Of a stretch of 64,000 bases of DNA, positions 33,613 through 44,647 are shown piece by piece. The notes under the pieces are model-generated. The model saw only the letters and a program-made list of their open reading frames with translations. It was not told the DNA's origin and did not search any database. Both the position numbers and the translations under genes were made by a program. Numbering within the stretch: the first letter of the stretch is position 1; every line of letters begins with the position of its first letter. Source of the stretch: Mediterraneibacter catenae. GTDB lineage: Bacteria > Bacillota > Clostridia > Lachnospirales > Lachnospiraceae. Location: contig NZ_VMSO01000002.1 of NCBI RefSeq assembly GCF_008691045.1, forward strand, positions 186,001 to 250,000, written 5' to 3'.

Positions 33613-35061
33613 TTGAGGTACGCAGATGCAAATGTAATCAAGATCAAACATGCAGTTCTGGAAGAGGTGGCGCGTCTGGCTTTTGCCGGAGAACTGGAGG
33701 AGCGCAAGGACGACATCCCGTTTAAGCTGATCCCGGGACCGACACCGCAGTTCCGCTGCTGTATCTACAAGGAAAGAGAGATCATCCGTCAGCGTGTACG
33801 TCTTGCAGAGGGAAAAGCACCGGGCACAGAAGATGACGGCAATATCATCCAGGTCATCAGTTCGGCATGCGAGGACTGTCCGATCTCCAGTTATACAGTG
33901 ACGGAGAACTGTCAGAACTGTCTGGGAAAAGCATGTATCAATGCATGTAAGTTCGGTGCGATCGAGGCAGGACGCCACCGCTCGCATATCGATCCGTCTA
34001 AGTGTAAAGAATGTGGGAAATGCGCGGATGCCTGTCCTTATAATGCCATTGCCCATCTGCAGAGGCCATGTAAGTTCAGCTGCCCGGTAGATGCAATCTC
34101 CTATGATGAGTATGGTATTTCCGTGATCGATGAAGAAAAGTGTATCCGCTGCGGAAAATGTATCCACAGCTGTCCGTTTGGTGCTATCGGTTCCAAGACG
34201 TGGATTGTGGATGTTATTAATGCAATCAACTCTGGAAAACATGTGTATGCAATGCTCGCACCGGCAACAGAAGGACAGTTTGGTCCCGATATCACTATGG
34301 CAAGCTGGAGAAAAGCCATGAAAGAATTGGGATTTACAGAGTTTGTAGAGGTTGGATTAGGCGGAGACCTTACTGCAAAATATGAAGCAGAAGAATGGCG
34401 TGAGGCATATCAGGAAGGAAAGAAGAAAGTTACTTCCTGCTGTCCGGGATTTGTCAATATGGTTCGCAAACATTATCCGGAGCTGAGTGATGCGGTCTCC
34501 ACGACAGTATCGCCGATGTGTGGTGTCTCACGAATGATCAAGGCAAAGGATCCGGAGGCAGTAACTGTATTTATCGGTCCTTGCCTGGCTAAAAAATCAG
34601 AGATTGTTGATCAGAAAATCGAGGGTAATGCAGATTATGCCATGACATACAGTGAGATCCGTGCAATGATGCGTGCCAAGGGTGTGGCTTTGGAGCCGGT
34701 AGAAAATACATATCAGGAGGCCTCCGTATTCGGAAAGAGATTTGGAAATTCGGGCGGAGTTGCGGCTGCTGTCCAGCAGAGTCTGAAAGAATCGGGCAAT
34801 GATATCGACGTGAAAGTATACAAGGCAAACGGAGCGGCAGAATGTAAGAAAGCGCTCCTGCTCATGAAAGTAGGAAGACTGCCGGAAGACTTCATCGAAG
34901 GTATGGCATGTGACGGCGGATGTGTCGGCGGACCGAGCTCTTTCAAAGATCAGATGATGGCGAAGAAATCCAGAGATGCCCTGATCAAAGAGGCGGATGA
35001 CAGAGGTATTTACAAAAATCTGAGCAACTATGACGAAGATTCCTTCTCGATGCACAGATAA
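33613..35061 (+). CDS. Monomeric [FeFe]-hydrogenase (group B-like)
   Basis: A 482-residue iron-sulfur enzyme. The N-terminus has a Cys-rich motif (CEDCPISSY, CQNCLGKACINAC) and two ferredoxin-type 4Fe-4S sites (CKECGKCADACP, CIRCGKCIHSCP). H-cluster motifs are L1 TSCCPGF, L2 GPCLAKKSE and L3 MACDGGCVGG. The L1 and L2 forms fit group B, whose physiological role is not settled; H2 evolution from ferredoxin is the likely reaction. The start is TTG 33613 with GGAGGAG 7 bases upstream; there is no nearby in-frame ATG. Confidence 0.92.
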   Translation: MRYADANVIKIKHAVLEEVARLAFAGELEERKDDIPFKLIPGPTPQFRCCIYKEREIIRQRVRLAEGKAPGTEDDGNIIQVISSACEDCPISSYTVTENCQNCLGKACINACKFGAIEAGRHRSHIDPSKCKECGKCADACPYNAIAHLQRPCKFSCPVDAISYDEYGISVIDEEKCIRCGKCIHSCPFGAIGSKTWIVDVINAINSGKHVYAMLAPATEGQFGPDITMASWRKAMKELGFTEFVEVGLGGDLTAKYEAEEWREAYQEGKKKVTSCCPGFVNMVRKHYPELSDAVSTTVSPMCGVSRMIKAKDPEAVTVFIGPCLAKKSEIVDQKIEGNADYAMTYSEIRAMMRAKGVALEPVENTYQEASVFGKRFGNSGGVAAAVQQSLKESGNDIDVKVYKANGAAECKKALLLMKVGRLPEDFIEGMACDGGCVGGPSSFKDQMMAKKSRDALIKEADDRGIYKNLSNYDEDSFSMHR

Positions 35062-35092
35062 GTCCAGATGTAAATAATGACGTTAATAACAG

Positions 35093-35120
35093 AGCGGGCG
35101 CTTAATCAGGCGTCCGCTTT
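35093..35120 (+). terminator. Terminator-like hairpin after the hydrogenase gene
   Basis: AGCGGGCGC pairs with GCGTCCGCT (one G-U pair) around an 8-base loop, followed by only a short T-run. It probably ends the hydrogenase transcript. Confidence 0.6.
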
Positions 35121-35127
35121 ACAAATC

Positions 35128-35156
35128 TTTACAAATATATTCTGCTGTGATATATT
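35128..35156 (+). promoter_or_regulatory. Sigma-A-type promoter of alaS
   Basis: TTTACA at 35128-35133 and TATATT at 35151-35156 with 17-base spacing, 41 bases before the ATG. The leader is too short for a T-box. Confidence 0.65.
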
Positions 35157-35196
35157 ATAAAACAGGCTTTTTGAGCGAAAGAGGAGGATTATAGTC

Positions 35197-37836
35197 ATGC
35201 AGCCATATGGAGTAAACGAGCTGAGAAAAATGTTTCTGGAGTTCTTTGAGAGCAAGGGACATCTTGCTATGAAGAGCTTTTCTCTGGTGCCCCACAATGA
35301 CAAGAGCTTACTGCTCATCAATTCGGGTATGGCACCTTTAAAACCATATTTTACAGGACAGGAGATCCCGCCGAGGAAACGGGTCACAACCTGTCAGAAG
35401 TGTATCCGTACAGGAGATATCGAGAATGTCGGAAAGACCGCCCGTCACGGCACGTTCTTTGAGATGCTCGGAAACTTCTCATTTGGAGATTATTTCAAGG
35501 AAGAGGCGATCCAGTGGACATGGGAGTTCCTGACCGATGTGGTAGGACTGGATCCTGACCGTCTGTATCCGTCTGTCTATGTGGATGACGACGAGGCATT
35601 TGAAATCTGGAATAAAAAGATTGGTATCCCGGCGGAGAGGATCTTCAAATTCGGAAAAGAAGACAACTTCTGGGAGCACGGTTCAGGTCCGTGCGGTCCG
35701 TGTTCGGAAGTATACTATGACAGAGGCGAGAAATACGGATGCGGCAAACCGGACTGTACGGTAGGCTGCGACTGTGACCGCTATATGGAAATCTGGAATG
35801 ATGTGTTCACCCAGTTTGACAATGACGGCGAGGGACACTATTCCGAACTGGAGCAGAAGAACATCGATACAGGAATGGGGCTTGAGCGTCTCGCGAGCGT
35901 TGTACAGGATGTAGACTCCATCTTCGACGTTGATACGATCAAAGCGCTGAGAGACCATGTGTGCCGTCTTGCAGAAAAAGAGTACGGAAAAGAGTATAAA
36001 GACGATGTGTCTATCCGTGTTATTACAGACCATATCCGTTCTGTAACATTTATGATCTCTGACGGAATCATGCCGTCTAACGAAGGCCGTGGATATGTAC
36101 TCCGCCGTCTTCTGAGAAGAGCGTGCCGTCACGGAAGACTGCTCGGTATCCACAAAGGATTCCTGCCGGAACTGGCCGAGAGTGTGATCGCAGGTTCCAA
36201 AGACGGATATCCGGAACTGGAGGAGAAGAGAGAATTCATCCTCAAAGTAATCTCCAAAGAAGAAGAGCAGTTTAACAAAACAATCGATCAGGGTCTTGGT
36301 ATCCTGTCTGACATGATCGCCGATATGGAAGCAAAGGGCGAGAAAACACTGAACGGAGAAGATGCATTCCGTCTCTATGACACATACGGATTCCCGCTTG
36401 ATCTGACAAAAGAGATCCTGGAAGAGAAGAATCTGGATGCGGATGAAGAAGGCTTCCACGCATGTATGGAGGTTCAGCGAAAGAAAGCGCGTGATGCCCG
36501 CGAAGTTACAAACTACATGGGCGCAGATGTGACAGTATATGAGTCTATCGATCCGAGCATTACAAGCACATTTGTCGGATATGACAATCTGACATACGAA
36601 TCTGACGTGACGGTACTCACGACAGAAGATGAGATCGTCGAGGCGCTTTCCGAGGGACAGAGGGGTACGATCTTCGTACAGGAGACACCGTTCTATGCCA
36701 CAAGCGGCGGACAGGAAGCTGACACCGGATATATCCGCACTGCAGAGGGCGAGTTCAAAGTAGAGGATACTGTGAAACTTCTGGGCGGCAAGATCGGCCA
36801 TATAGGCGTCATGACAAAAGGCATGATCAAATCAGGCGATAAAGTAACCCTTGAAGTAGACGCAAAGAAACGCGCTCTCTCCGCAAGGAACCACAGCGCG
36901 ACTCATCTGCTCCAGAAAGCACTGCGCACCGTACTCGGTACACATGTCGAGCAGGCAGGTTCCAGTGTGAATGAAGACAGGCTGAGATTCGACTTTACTC
37001 ACTTCTCCGCGATGACAGCAGAAGAACTTAAGAAAGTAGAAGATATCGTTAACGAACAGATTTCAAAAGGACTTGATGTCATCGTAAAGAATATGCCGAT
37101 CGAAGAGGCGAAGAAAACCGGTGCACAGGCACTCTTCGGAGAGAAGTACGGCGATATCGTACGCGTAGTAAATATGAGCGACTTCTCGATCGAGTTCTGC
37201 GGCGGTACTCATGTGAAGAATACTTCTGAGATCATGGCGCTTAAGATCATCTCCGAGACCGGCGTAGCTGCAGGTGTCCGCCGTATCGAAGCTCTGACTT
37301 CCGACGGACTGATGAAGTATTACGCACAGATCGAAGAGACATTGAAGAATGCAGCTCATCTTATGAAAGCAACTCCGGAGAACCTGGCAGACAAGATCAC
37401 ACATCTTATGGCAGAAAACAAAGCGCTCCACGGTGAAGTAGAGAGCCTGAAGAGCAAGATGGCACAGGAAGCTGCCGGGGATGTAATGGATCAGGTAACA
37501 GAGATCAAAGGCGTAAAACTGCTTGCAGCCCAGCTTGACGGCATCGACATGAACGGCCTTCGCGATCTCGGTGACCAGTTCAAGGCAAAACTGGGAGACG
37601 GCGTTGTCGTACTCGCATCTGCAAACGACGGAAAAGTCAGCCTGATGGTAACTGCTACAGACGGTGCGATGAAACAGGGAGCACATGCCGGAAATCTTGT
37701 CAAAGCGATCGCAGGATGCGTCGGCGGCGGTGGCGGCGGACGCCCGAACATGGCTCAGGCAGGAGGAAAGAATCCTGCCGGAATACCGGAGGCTCTCGCA
37801 AAAGCGGCAGAAGTGCTCGAATCACAGATCAAATAA
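35197..37836 (+). CDS. alaS: Alanyl-tRNA synthetase
   Basis: An 879-residue class II synthetase. The N-terminal catalytic core carries FEMLGNFSFGDYFK. The editing domain has the zinc/hydrolysis motifs HSATHLLQKAL and CGGTH, and a C-terminal C-Ala domain ends in a Gly-rich GCVGGGGGGRPNMAQAGG. It charges tRNA-Ala and clears mischarged Ser/Gly. GAGGAGG precedes the ATG. An insert with CGKPDCTVGCDCD near residue 185 is a probable extra metal site. Confidence 0.97.
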   Translation: MQPYGVNELRKMFLEFFESKGHLAMKSFSLVPHNDKSLLLINSGMAPLKPYFTGQEIPPRKRVTTCQKCIRTGDIENVGKTARHGTFFEMLGNFSFGDYFKEEAIQWTWEFLTDVVGLDPDRLYPSVYVDDDEAFEIWNKKIGIPAERIFKFGKEDNFWEHGSGPCGPCSEVYYDRGEKYGCGKPDCTVGCDCDRYMEIWNDVFTQFDNDGEGHYSELEQKNIDTGMGLERLASVVQDVDSIFDVDTIKALRDHVCRLAEKEYGKEYKDDVSIRVITDHIRSVTFMISDGIMPSNEGRGYVLRRLLRRACRHGRLLGIHKGFLPELAESVIAGSKDGYPELEEKREFILKVISKEEEQFNKTIDQGLGILSDMIADMEAKGEKTLNGEDAFRLYDTYGFPLDLTKEILEEKNLDADEEGFHACMEVQRKKARDAREVTNYMGADVTVYESIDPSITSTFVGYDNLTYESDVTVLTTEDEIVEALSEGQRGTIFVQETPFYATSGGQEADTGYIRTAEGEFKVEDTVKLLGGKIGHIGVMTKGMIKSGDKVTLEVDAKKRALSARNHSATHLLQKALRTVLGTHVEQAGSSVNEDRLRFDFTHFSAMTAEELKKVEDIVNEQISKGLDVIVKNMPIEEAKKTGAQALFGEKYGDIVRVVNMSDFSIEFCGGTHVKNTSEIMALKIISETGVAAGVRRIEALTSDGLMKYYAQIEETLKNAAHLMKATPENLADKITHLMAENKALHGEVESLKSKMAQEAAGDVMDQVTEIKGVKLLAAQLDGIDMNGLRDLGDQFKAKLGDGVVVLASANDGKVSLMVTATDGAMKQGAHAGNLVKAIAGCVGGGGGGRPNMAQAGGKNPAGIPEALAKAAEVLESQIK

Positions 37837-37898
37837 TACTGACCGCGTCTTTTAAACGACGTATTTGCGACGTTTTCAGAGTTTTTAGCTGAAAACAG

Positions 37899-37926
37899 TT
37901 GACGGAAGAAAAAAATATGATATAAT
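37899..37926 (+). promoter_or_regulatory. Sigma-A-type promoter of rpsU
   Basis: TTGACG at 37899-37904 and a perfect TATAAT at 37921-37926, 16-base spacing, about 80 bases before the rpsU start. Confidence 0.75.
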
Positions 37927-37934
37927 CTTTGGTA

Positions 37935-37970
37935 GTGCAATAAAAATACCCGAACAGTCGTATTATGCAC
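37935..37970 (+). promoter_or_regulatory. Leader hairpin in the rpsU 5' untranslated region
   Basis: GTGCAATAA at 37935 and TTATGCAC ending at 37970 pair with one bulge. An inner AATAC/GTATT stem closes a 10-base CCGAACAGTC loop. It starts at the expected 5' end of the rpsU mRNA and lies before the GGAGGGGAGG stretch. Confidence 0.4.
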
Positions 37971-38005
37971 AATACAAGGCTGGAGGGGAGGTAAGGTGTG
38001 AGACT

Positions 38006-38182
38006 ATGTCAAATGTAATCGTTAAAGAAAACGAGACGTTAGACAGCGCTTTACGCAGATTCAAAAGAAACTGCGCTAAAGCTGGCATTCAGCAGGAAAT
38101 CCGCAAGAGAGAACACTATGAAAAGCCAAGCGTAAGACGTAAGAAAAAATCTGAAGCTGCTAGAAAACGTAAATATAATTAA
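38006..38182 (+). CDS. rpsU: Ribosomal protein bS21
   Basis: A 58-residue protein that reads [20 protein letters not shown] and continues with [20 protein letters not shown] and a Lys/Arg-rich tail ending RKYN. This is bS21 over its whole length. It binds the 30S platform near the 3' end of 16S rRNA. The ATG follows GGGGAGGTAAGG by about 10 bases. It is flanked by its own promoter and a strong terminator, so it is monocistronic. Confidence 0.96.
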   Translation: MSNVIVKENETLDSALRRFKRNCAKAGIQQEIRKREHYEKPSVRRKKKSEAARKRKYN

Positions 38183-38194
38183 TAAGTGCACTTC

Positions 38195-38226
38195 AAACAG
38201 GATGCCAGTAGATGGCATCCTGTTTT
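38195..38226 (+). terminator. Rho-independent terminator after rpsU
   Basis: CAGGATGCCA and TGGCATCCTG form a perfect 10-base-pair stem around GTAGA. A-rich sequence lies before it and TTTT after it. Confidence 0.9.
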
Positions 38227-38352
38227 CGATTACTGCCTCCCCCGGTGTAAAGAATAATAATTATAATTACGTAAGATTGCAATGTGCACATGCCATTTCC
38301 TGCAAATTTATCGAGTTGAAGTGATAAAACTGTGAAATATTGAAATTTCTGA

Positions 38353-38381
38353 TTGACATTGATTCATTTTCTTTATAAAAT
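38353..38381 (+). promoter_or_regulatory. Sigma-A promoter of gdhA
   Basis: A perfect TTGACA at 38353-38358 and TAAAAT at 38376-38381 with 17-base spacing, one of the strongest promoters in the window. The predicted start point is near 38388, which makes ATG 38398 an unlikely translation start. Confidence 0.8.
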
Positions 38382-38391
38382 ATAGGAGTAG

Positions 38392-39792
<1,401 letters not shown>

Positions 39793-39860
39793 TATTGATT
39801 GCCACAGTTTATCCTTCGTCCTTAATAAAGCCGGACTTTGTGAAAAAACTGTAAAAAGCG

Positions 39861-39889
39861 TTGACACGTTCTGGAAATTCCTTTATATT
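39861..39889 (+). promoter_or_regulatory. Sigma-A promoter driving the riboswitch-controlled ATPase
   Basis: A perfect TTGACA at 39861-39866 and TATATT at 39884-39889 with 17-base spacing, placing the start of transcription right at the aptamer. Confidence 0.75.
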
Positions 39890-39895
39890 ATTATT

Positions 39896-39996
39896 TGGTA
39901 AAAGGGAGTAACTGGCGCTTGTGTCAAGCGTTTGCGATATCGTCAGTACGATGACCAGGTCATCCGTATCGCGATTAAATGGTGAGACTTTTATTG
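39896..39996 (+). ncRNA. yybP-ykoY family (Mn2+-sensing) riboswitch aptamer
   Basis: The 5' strand TAAAAGGGAGTA and 3' strand GTGAGACTTTTA match the conserved ends of this family (AAAGGGGAGUA and GAGACCUUU). Between them are a CGCTTG/CAAGCG hairpin, a TCGTCAGTACGA internal motif, a GATGAC/GTCATC stem and closing GCGATA/TATCGC. The family senses Mn2+ and often precedes P-type cation ATPases, which is the gene that follows here. The P1 3' strand is shared with the terminator stem, so ligand binding should favour read-through. Confidence 0.88.
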
Positions 39997-40036
39997 CATT
40001 ACATATCAACGTCGTGCAATAGAAGTCTCATTTTTT
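39983..40036 (+). terminator. Riboswitch expression-platform terminator
   Basis: TGAGACTTTTATTGCA is nearly complementary to TGCAATAGAAGTCTCA, followed by TTTTTT. Its left strand overlaps the 3' strand of the aptamer P1, so aptamer and terminator are mutually exclusive. Confidence 0.88.
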
Positions 40037-40070
40037 ATTGCACCGCACAGTTACAGGAGGAGAGACAGAT

Positions 40071-42689
40071 ATGAAACAGTATTATCAATTATCCGGTGAA
40101 GAGACCATTATGCAGGTCAACGGATCATTAGAACCGCTCACCGAAGAACAAGTGTTGGAGCATCAGGAAAAATACGGGCCAAACGAGCTCGTCGAAGGAA
40201 AGAAGAAGACGACTCTTCAGATTTTCCTCGAGCAGTACAAGGATTTCCTCGTTATTATCCTGATCATCGCGGCCATCGCGTCCGGATTTATGGGCGATAT
40301 CGAGAGCGCGGCCGTTATTCTGATTGTTATTACTATGAATGCAATTCTCGGAACTGTACAGACGATTAAGGCTGAACAGTCGCTTGCAAGTCTTAAGAAG
40401 TTGTCAGGTCCTGAAGCTAAAGTGCTTCGTAACGGCAGTGTCGTACAGATTCCCTCATCTGAAGTGACGGTGGGCGACATCGTGATGCTTGATGCAGGAG
40501 ACTATATCCCCGCTGACGGCCGTCTGACAGAATGTGCCAGCCTGAAAGTGGACGAGAGTGCACTGACAGGTGAGAGCCTTGGTGTTGAGAAAACGACAGA
40601 TATTATCAAAGAAGATGAAGTCCCGCTTGGGGACAGGCTGAATATGGTCTATTCCGGAAGCTTTGTGACATACGGACGAGGTGCTTTCGTTGTGACAGGT
40701 ATAGGTATGGAGACAGAGGTAGGTAAGATTGCAAGCCTGTTAAAGACGACCTCCGAGAAGAGAACTCCGCTCCAGATCAATCTGGATCAGTTCGGACAGA
40801 AACTGTCTATCCTGATTCTTATCTTCTGTGCGATCCTGTTTGGAATCAGCATTTTCAGAGGAGACAATATCGGTGATGCATTCCTGTTCGCAGTCGCACT
40901 TGCAGTTGCAGCTATTCCGGAGGCGTTAAGTTCTATCGTAACGATCGTTCTTTCTTTCGGTACACAGAAGATGGCAAAAGAACATGCGATCATGCGTAAG
41001 CTTCAGGCTGTGGAAGGTCTTGGAAGTGTATCCATTATCTGTTCTGATAAAACTGGTACACTGACACAGAACAAGATGACAGTTGAAGACTACTATGTAG
41101 ACGATAAATGTATTAAAGCCGCAGATGTTGATGTGAATGATCCTTCACAGAGCCGCCTGCTGATCAGCAGTATGCTCTGCAATGATTCTAAAAACACAGA
41201 CGGCGTGGAGATCGGTGATCCGACAGAGACAGCTCTGATCAACCTTGGAAGCAAACTGGGACTTGATCCGGAAGCCGTCCGTGCAAAATACCCGAGAGAG
41301 AGTGAGAATCCGTTTGATAGTGACAGAAAACTGATGTCCACTAAGCATACTATGGAAGGCGTTCCGACAATGGTAATCAAGGGGGCTGTCGATGTACTGC
41401 TTGACCGTATGACTCAGATTCAGATTGGCGACACTGTCCGTCCGCTGACAGACGATGACCGCAGAAATATCGAGAACCAGAATCAGAGCTTTTCAAGAGA
41501 AGGTCTCCGTGTATTAGCATTCGGTTATAAAGTTGTATCTGATGAAGAAGAACTTACACTTGAAGACGAATATGATCTGACATTTATCGGACTGATCGCA
41601 ATGATGGATCCTCCGCGTGACGAGTCCAGGGCCGCCGTGGCAGAATGTAAGAGAGCAGGTATCCGCCCGATCATGATCACCGGAGACCATAAAGTAACTG
41701 CAGCGGCAATCGCAAAACGAATCGGCATTCTCGAAAATGAGTCTGAAGCATGCGAGGGCGCAGAGATCGATAAGATGTCAGACGAAGAACTGAAAGATTT
41801 CGTAGAAGGTATATCAGTATATGCTCGTGTATCACCGGAACACAAGATCCGTATCGTACGCGCATGGCAGGATAAAGGCAATATCGTATCTATGACTGGC
41901 GACGGTGTTAATGATGCGCCGGCGCTGAAACAAGCAGACATCGGTGTTGCAATGGGTATCACAGGTAGTGAGGTGTCCAAAGATGCCGCTGCGATGGTAC
42001 TGACAGATGACAATTTTGCTACAATCGTAAAGGCTGTTGAGAACGGCCGAAATATTTACCGTAATATCAAGGCATCTATCCAGTTCCTGCTTTCAGGAAA
42101 CTTCGGAGCTATCCTTGCAGTACTTTATGCATCGATCATGGCGCTCCCGGTTCCGTTTGCACCGGTTCATCTGCTGTTTATCAACCTGTTGACAGACAGT
42201 CTTCCGGCGATTGCACTCGGTCTTGAACCGGGCTCCAAAGACGTGATGAACGAGAAGCCGAGGCCGATGAACGAATCGATCCTGACAAAGGACTTCCTGA
42301 TAAAGATCGGTACAGAAGGTTTATCCATCGCTGTAACGACAATGATCGCATTTATGATCGGCTATCAGGGAGGCAACGAATTGCTCGGCAGCACTATGGC
42401 ATTTGCAACATTATGTTCTGCAAGACTGTTCCACGGATTTAACTGCAAATCAGACAGGCCTGTCGTATTTACACGCAAGGTTGTGGACAATAAGTACCTC
42501 ATCGGAGCATTTGTGCTTGGTATCGTTCTGATCACTTGCGTCGTCATGATACCGGGACTCCACAATGTATTTAAGGTACAGACACTGACACTTACACAGT
42601 TGTTCACCGTATATGGCCTCGCAGCAGTAAACATCCCGATCATTCAGATCCTGAAAGGTATCCGTCTGCTGCTGAAGAGGAGAAAATAA
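40071..42689 (+). CDS. P-type cation-transporting ATPase (Ca2+/Mn2+ efflux type)
   Basis: An 872-residue P2-type ATPase with an N-terminal cation-ATPase domain, LTGES actuator motif, IPEAL in helix M4, phosphorylation site SDKTGTLTQN, hinge MTGDGVNDAPALK, and about ten membrane segments. The PEAL form and the upstream Mn2+ riboswitch suggest export of Mn2+, possibly Ca2+, similar to Lactococcus YoaB. ATG 40071 has AGGAGG 10 bases upstream; an in-frame ATG at 40038 lies within the terminator region. ftsH follows after 11 bases. Confidence 0.92.
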   Translation: MKQYYQLSGEETIMQVNGSLEPLTEEQVLEHQEKYGPNELVEGKKKTTLQIFLEQYKDFLVIILIIAAIASGFMGDIESAAVILIVITMNAILGTVQTIKAEQSLASLKKLSGPEAKVLRNGSVVQIPSSEVTVGDIVMLDAGDYIPADGRLTECASLKVDESALTGESLGVEKTTDIIKEDEVPLGDRLNMVYSGSFVTYGRGAFVVTGIGMETEVGKIASLLKTTSEKRTPLQINLDQFGQKLSILILIFCAILFGISIFRGDNIGDAFLFAVALAVAAIPEALSSIVTIVLSFGTQKMAKEHAIMRKLQAVEGLGSVSIICSDKTGTLTQNKMTVEDYYVDDKCIKAADVDVNDPSQSRLLISSMLCNDSKNTDGVEIGDPTETALINLGSKLGLDPEAVRAKYPRESENPFDSDRKLMSTKHTMEGVPTMVIKGAVDVLLDRMTQIQIGDTVRPLTDDDRRNIENQNQSFSREGLRVLAFGYKVVSDEEELTLEDEYDLTFIGLIAMMDPPRDESRAAVAECKRAGIRPIMITGDHKVTAAAIAKRIGILENESEACEGAEIDKMSDEELKDFVEGISVYARVSPEHKIRIVRAWQDKGNIVSMTGDGVNDAPALKQADIGVAMGITGSEVSKDAAAMVLTDDNFATIVKAVENGRNIYRNIKASIQFLLSGNFGAILAVLYASIMALPVPFAPVHLLFINLLTDSLPAIALGLEPGSKDVMNEKPRPMNESILTKDFLIKIGTEGLSIAVTTMIAFMIGYQGGNELLGSTMAFATLCSARLFHGFNCKSDRPVVFTRKVVDNKYLIGAFVLGIVLITCVVMIPGLHNVFKVQTLTLTQLFTVYGLAAVNIPIIQILKGIRLLLKRRK

Positions 42690-42700
42690 GGAGATTTTGA

Positions 42701-44602
42701 ATGAAAAAAGTACAGAAGCCGCGAAAACCGTTGATTGTTTATTATCTGATCGCGTTGGGCGTACTGATCGTAATTAATTTTATCGTGTTTCCAATGATGA
42801 TGAACGGAAATATCGAAGAAGTAGATTACGGAACTTTTCTGACTATGGTAGAGGAGAAACAGGTCTCCAAAGTCCAGTTGGAAGGCGAGACGATCTATTT
42901 CACTGACAAGAGTGACACTCCGCAGCAATATGAGACGACCAGGTTCGAAGATCCGGACCTGGTCAACCGCCTGCGTGAATCCGGATGTGAGTTCGGCAGA
43001 GTGGCGGAAGAGCAGATGAATCCTTTCTTAAGCATGTTACTCTCGCTGGTGATACCAATTGTAGTCTTTGTTATTATCGGCCAGATCCTTTCCCGTCAGC
43101 TTATGAAGAAGATGGGCGGCGGGACAGACGGCAGTCCGTTCATGCAGTTTGGAAAGAGCAACGCCAAGATGTATGTCCAGTCGGAGACTGGTATTACATT
43201 TAACGATGTGGCTGGAGAAGACGAAGCAAAAGAACTGCTCACAGAGATCGTTGATTTCCTTCATAATCCACAGAAATATCAGGAGATTGGTGCAATCTGT
43301 CCGAAGGGCGCGCTCCTTGTCGGACCTCCGGGTACCGGTAAGACACTGCTCGCAAAGGCGGTCGCAGGAGAGGCCGGAGTTCCGTTCTTCTCTATTTCCG
43401 GTTCGGAATTCGTAGAAATGTTTGTCGGAATGGGCGCATCGAAAGTACGCGATCTGTTTAAGCAGGCAAATGAAAAGGCGCCGTGTATTGTATTTATAGA
43501 CGAGATTGATACGATCGGAAAGAAACGTGACAGTCAGGGATTTGCCGGAAATGACGAGAGAGAGCAGACGCTGAATCAGCTTCTTACTGAGATGGACGGT
43601 TTTGACGCTTCGAAGGGCGTTGTGATCCTGGCGGCTACAAACCGGCCGGATACACTGGATCCGGCCCTGTTAAGACCGGGAAGATTTGACCGGAGAATTC
43701 CGGTAGAGCTGCCGGATCTGAAAGGAAGAGAAGAAATCCTGAAAGTCCATGCTAAGAAGATCAAGGTCGGAGACGATGTAGACTTTGGAGCCATTGCGAG
43801 GGCAGCATCCGGCGCTTCCGGTGCAGAACTTGCCAATATGGTCAATGAGGCTGCATTAAGAGCAGTCCGCGAGAACCGCAGGTTCGTAACCCAGTCTGAT
43901 CTGGAAGAAAGTATTGAGGTTGTGATCGCGGGTTACCAGAAGAAGAACAAGGTATTGTCCACAAAGGAAAAACTGATTGTGGCTTATCACGAGATTGGAC
44001 ATGCACTTGTAGCTGCACTGCAGACAAATTCCGCACCCGTCACAAAGATTACGATCATCCCGAGGACTTCTGGCGCTCTCGGTTATACTATGCAGGTAGA
44101 CGAGGAAGAGCGTAATCTGATGTCAAAAGAAGAGCTGTCAAACAAGATTGCTACCCTTACGGGAGGCCGCTGCGCCGAGGAGCTTGTATTTGGCTCTGTC
44201 ACTACCGGCGCTTCCAATGACATTGAACAGGCCACCAAACTTGCCCGTGCCATGATCACACGGTACGGAATGAGCGACAAGTTCGGTATGGTTGCTCTTG
44301 AGACGCAGGCAAATCCATATCTGGGAGGTGACAGCAGTTTAAGCTGTTCTCCGGAGACGGCCGCAGTGATCGATGATATGGTCGTGGACACCGTAAAAAA
44401 TGCTTATGACAAAGCAATGACACTGCTGAAAGACAATCAGGGAAAACTCCATGAACTTGCGAAATTCTTGTATGAGAAGGAGACGATCACCGGAGAGGAA
44501 TTCATGGGGATCCTGACGCAGAAGGCACTTCCGGAAGAGGAAAATCCGGAAGACATGGCAGACCGGTCTGAAATTTCAGAAGACCAGAATAACGACAATT
44601 AA
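42701..44602 (+). CDS. ftsH: ATP-dependent zinc metalloprotease FtsH
   Basis: A 633-residue membrane AAA protease. Two N-terminal membrane helices (about residues 10-32 and 106-130) flank an outer domain. The AAA module has GPPGTGKT and FIDEIDTIG, and the M41 peptidase domain carries HEIGH (HExGH) with a downstream Asp ligand in the [15 protein letters not shown] region. It degrades misfolded or unassembled membrane proteins and regulators. Lying between two P-type ATPases and starting 11 bases after the first, it is likely co-transcribed from the riboswitch promoter. Confidence 0.94.
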   Translation: MKKVQKPRKPLIVYYLIALGVLIVINFIVFPMMMNGNIEEVDYGTFLTMVEEKQVSKVQLEGETIYFTDKSDTPQQYETTRFEDPDLVNRLRESGCEFGRVAEEQMNPFLSMLLSLVIPIVVFVIIGQILSRQLMKKMGGGTDGSPFMQFGKSNAKMYVQSETGITFNDVAGEDEAKELLTEIVDFLHNPQKYQEIGAICPKGALLVGPPGTGKTLLAKAVAGEAGVPFFSISGSEFVEMFVGMGASKVRDLFKQANEKAPCIVFIDEIDTIGKKRDSQGFAGNDEREQTLNQLLTEMDGFDASKGVVILAATNRPDTLDPALLRPGRFDRRIPVELPDLKGREEILKVHAKKIKVGDDVDFGAIARAASGASGAELANMVNEAALRAVRENRRFVTQSDLEESIEVVIAGYQKKNKVLSTKEKLIVAYHEIGHALVAALQTNSAPVTKITIIPRTSGALGYTMQVDEEERNLMSKEELSNKIATLTGGRCAEELVFGSVTTGASNDIEQATKLARAMITRYGMSDKFGMVALETQANPYLGGDSSLSCSPETAAVIDDMVVDTVKNAYDKAMTLLKDNQGKLHELAKFLYEKETITGEEFMGILTQKALPEEENPEDMADRSEISEDQNNDN

Positions 44603-44647
44603 GAGAATTTACATGACAATCCAGTTTTTACAGTAAGAAGGAAGAGT

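Noticed and set aside
35062-35196. T-box leader before alaS
   Set aside because: The leader after the predicted promoter is about 35 bases, far too short, and has no T-box sequence.
35683-36801. 372-codon minus-strand frame inside alaS
   Set aside because: Antisense shadow of a highly codon-biased gene, with no start signal or domain.
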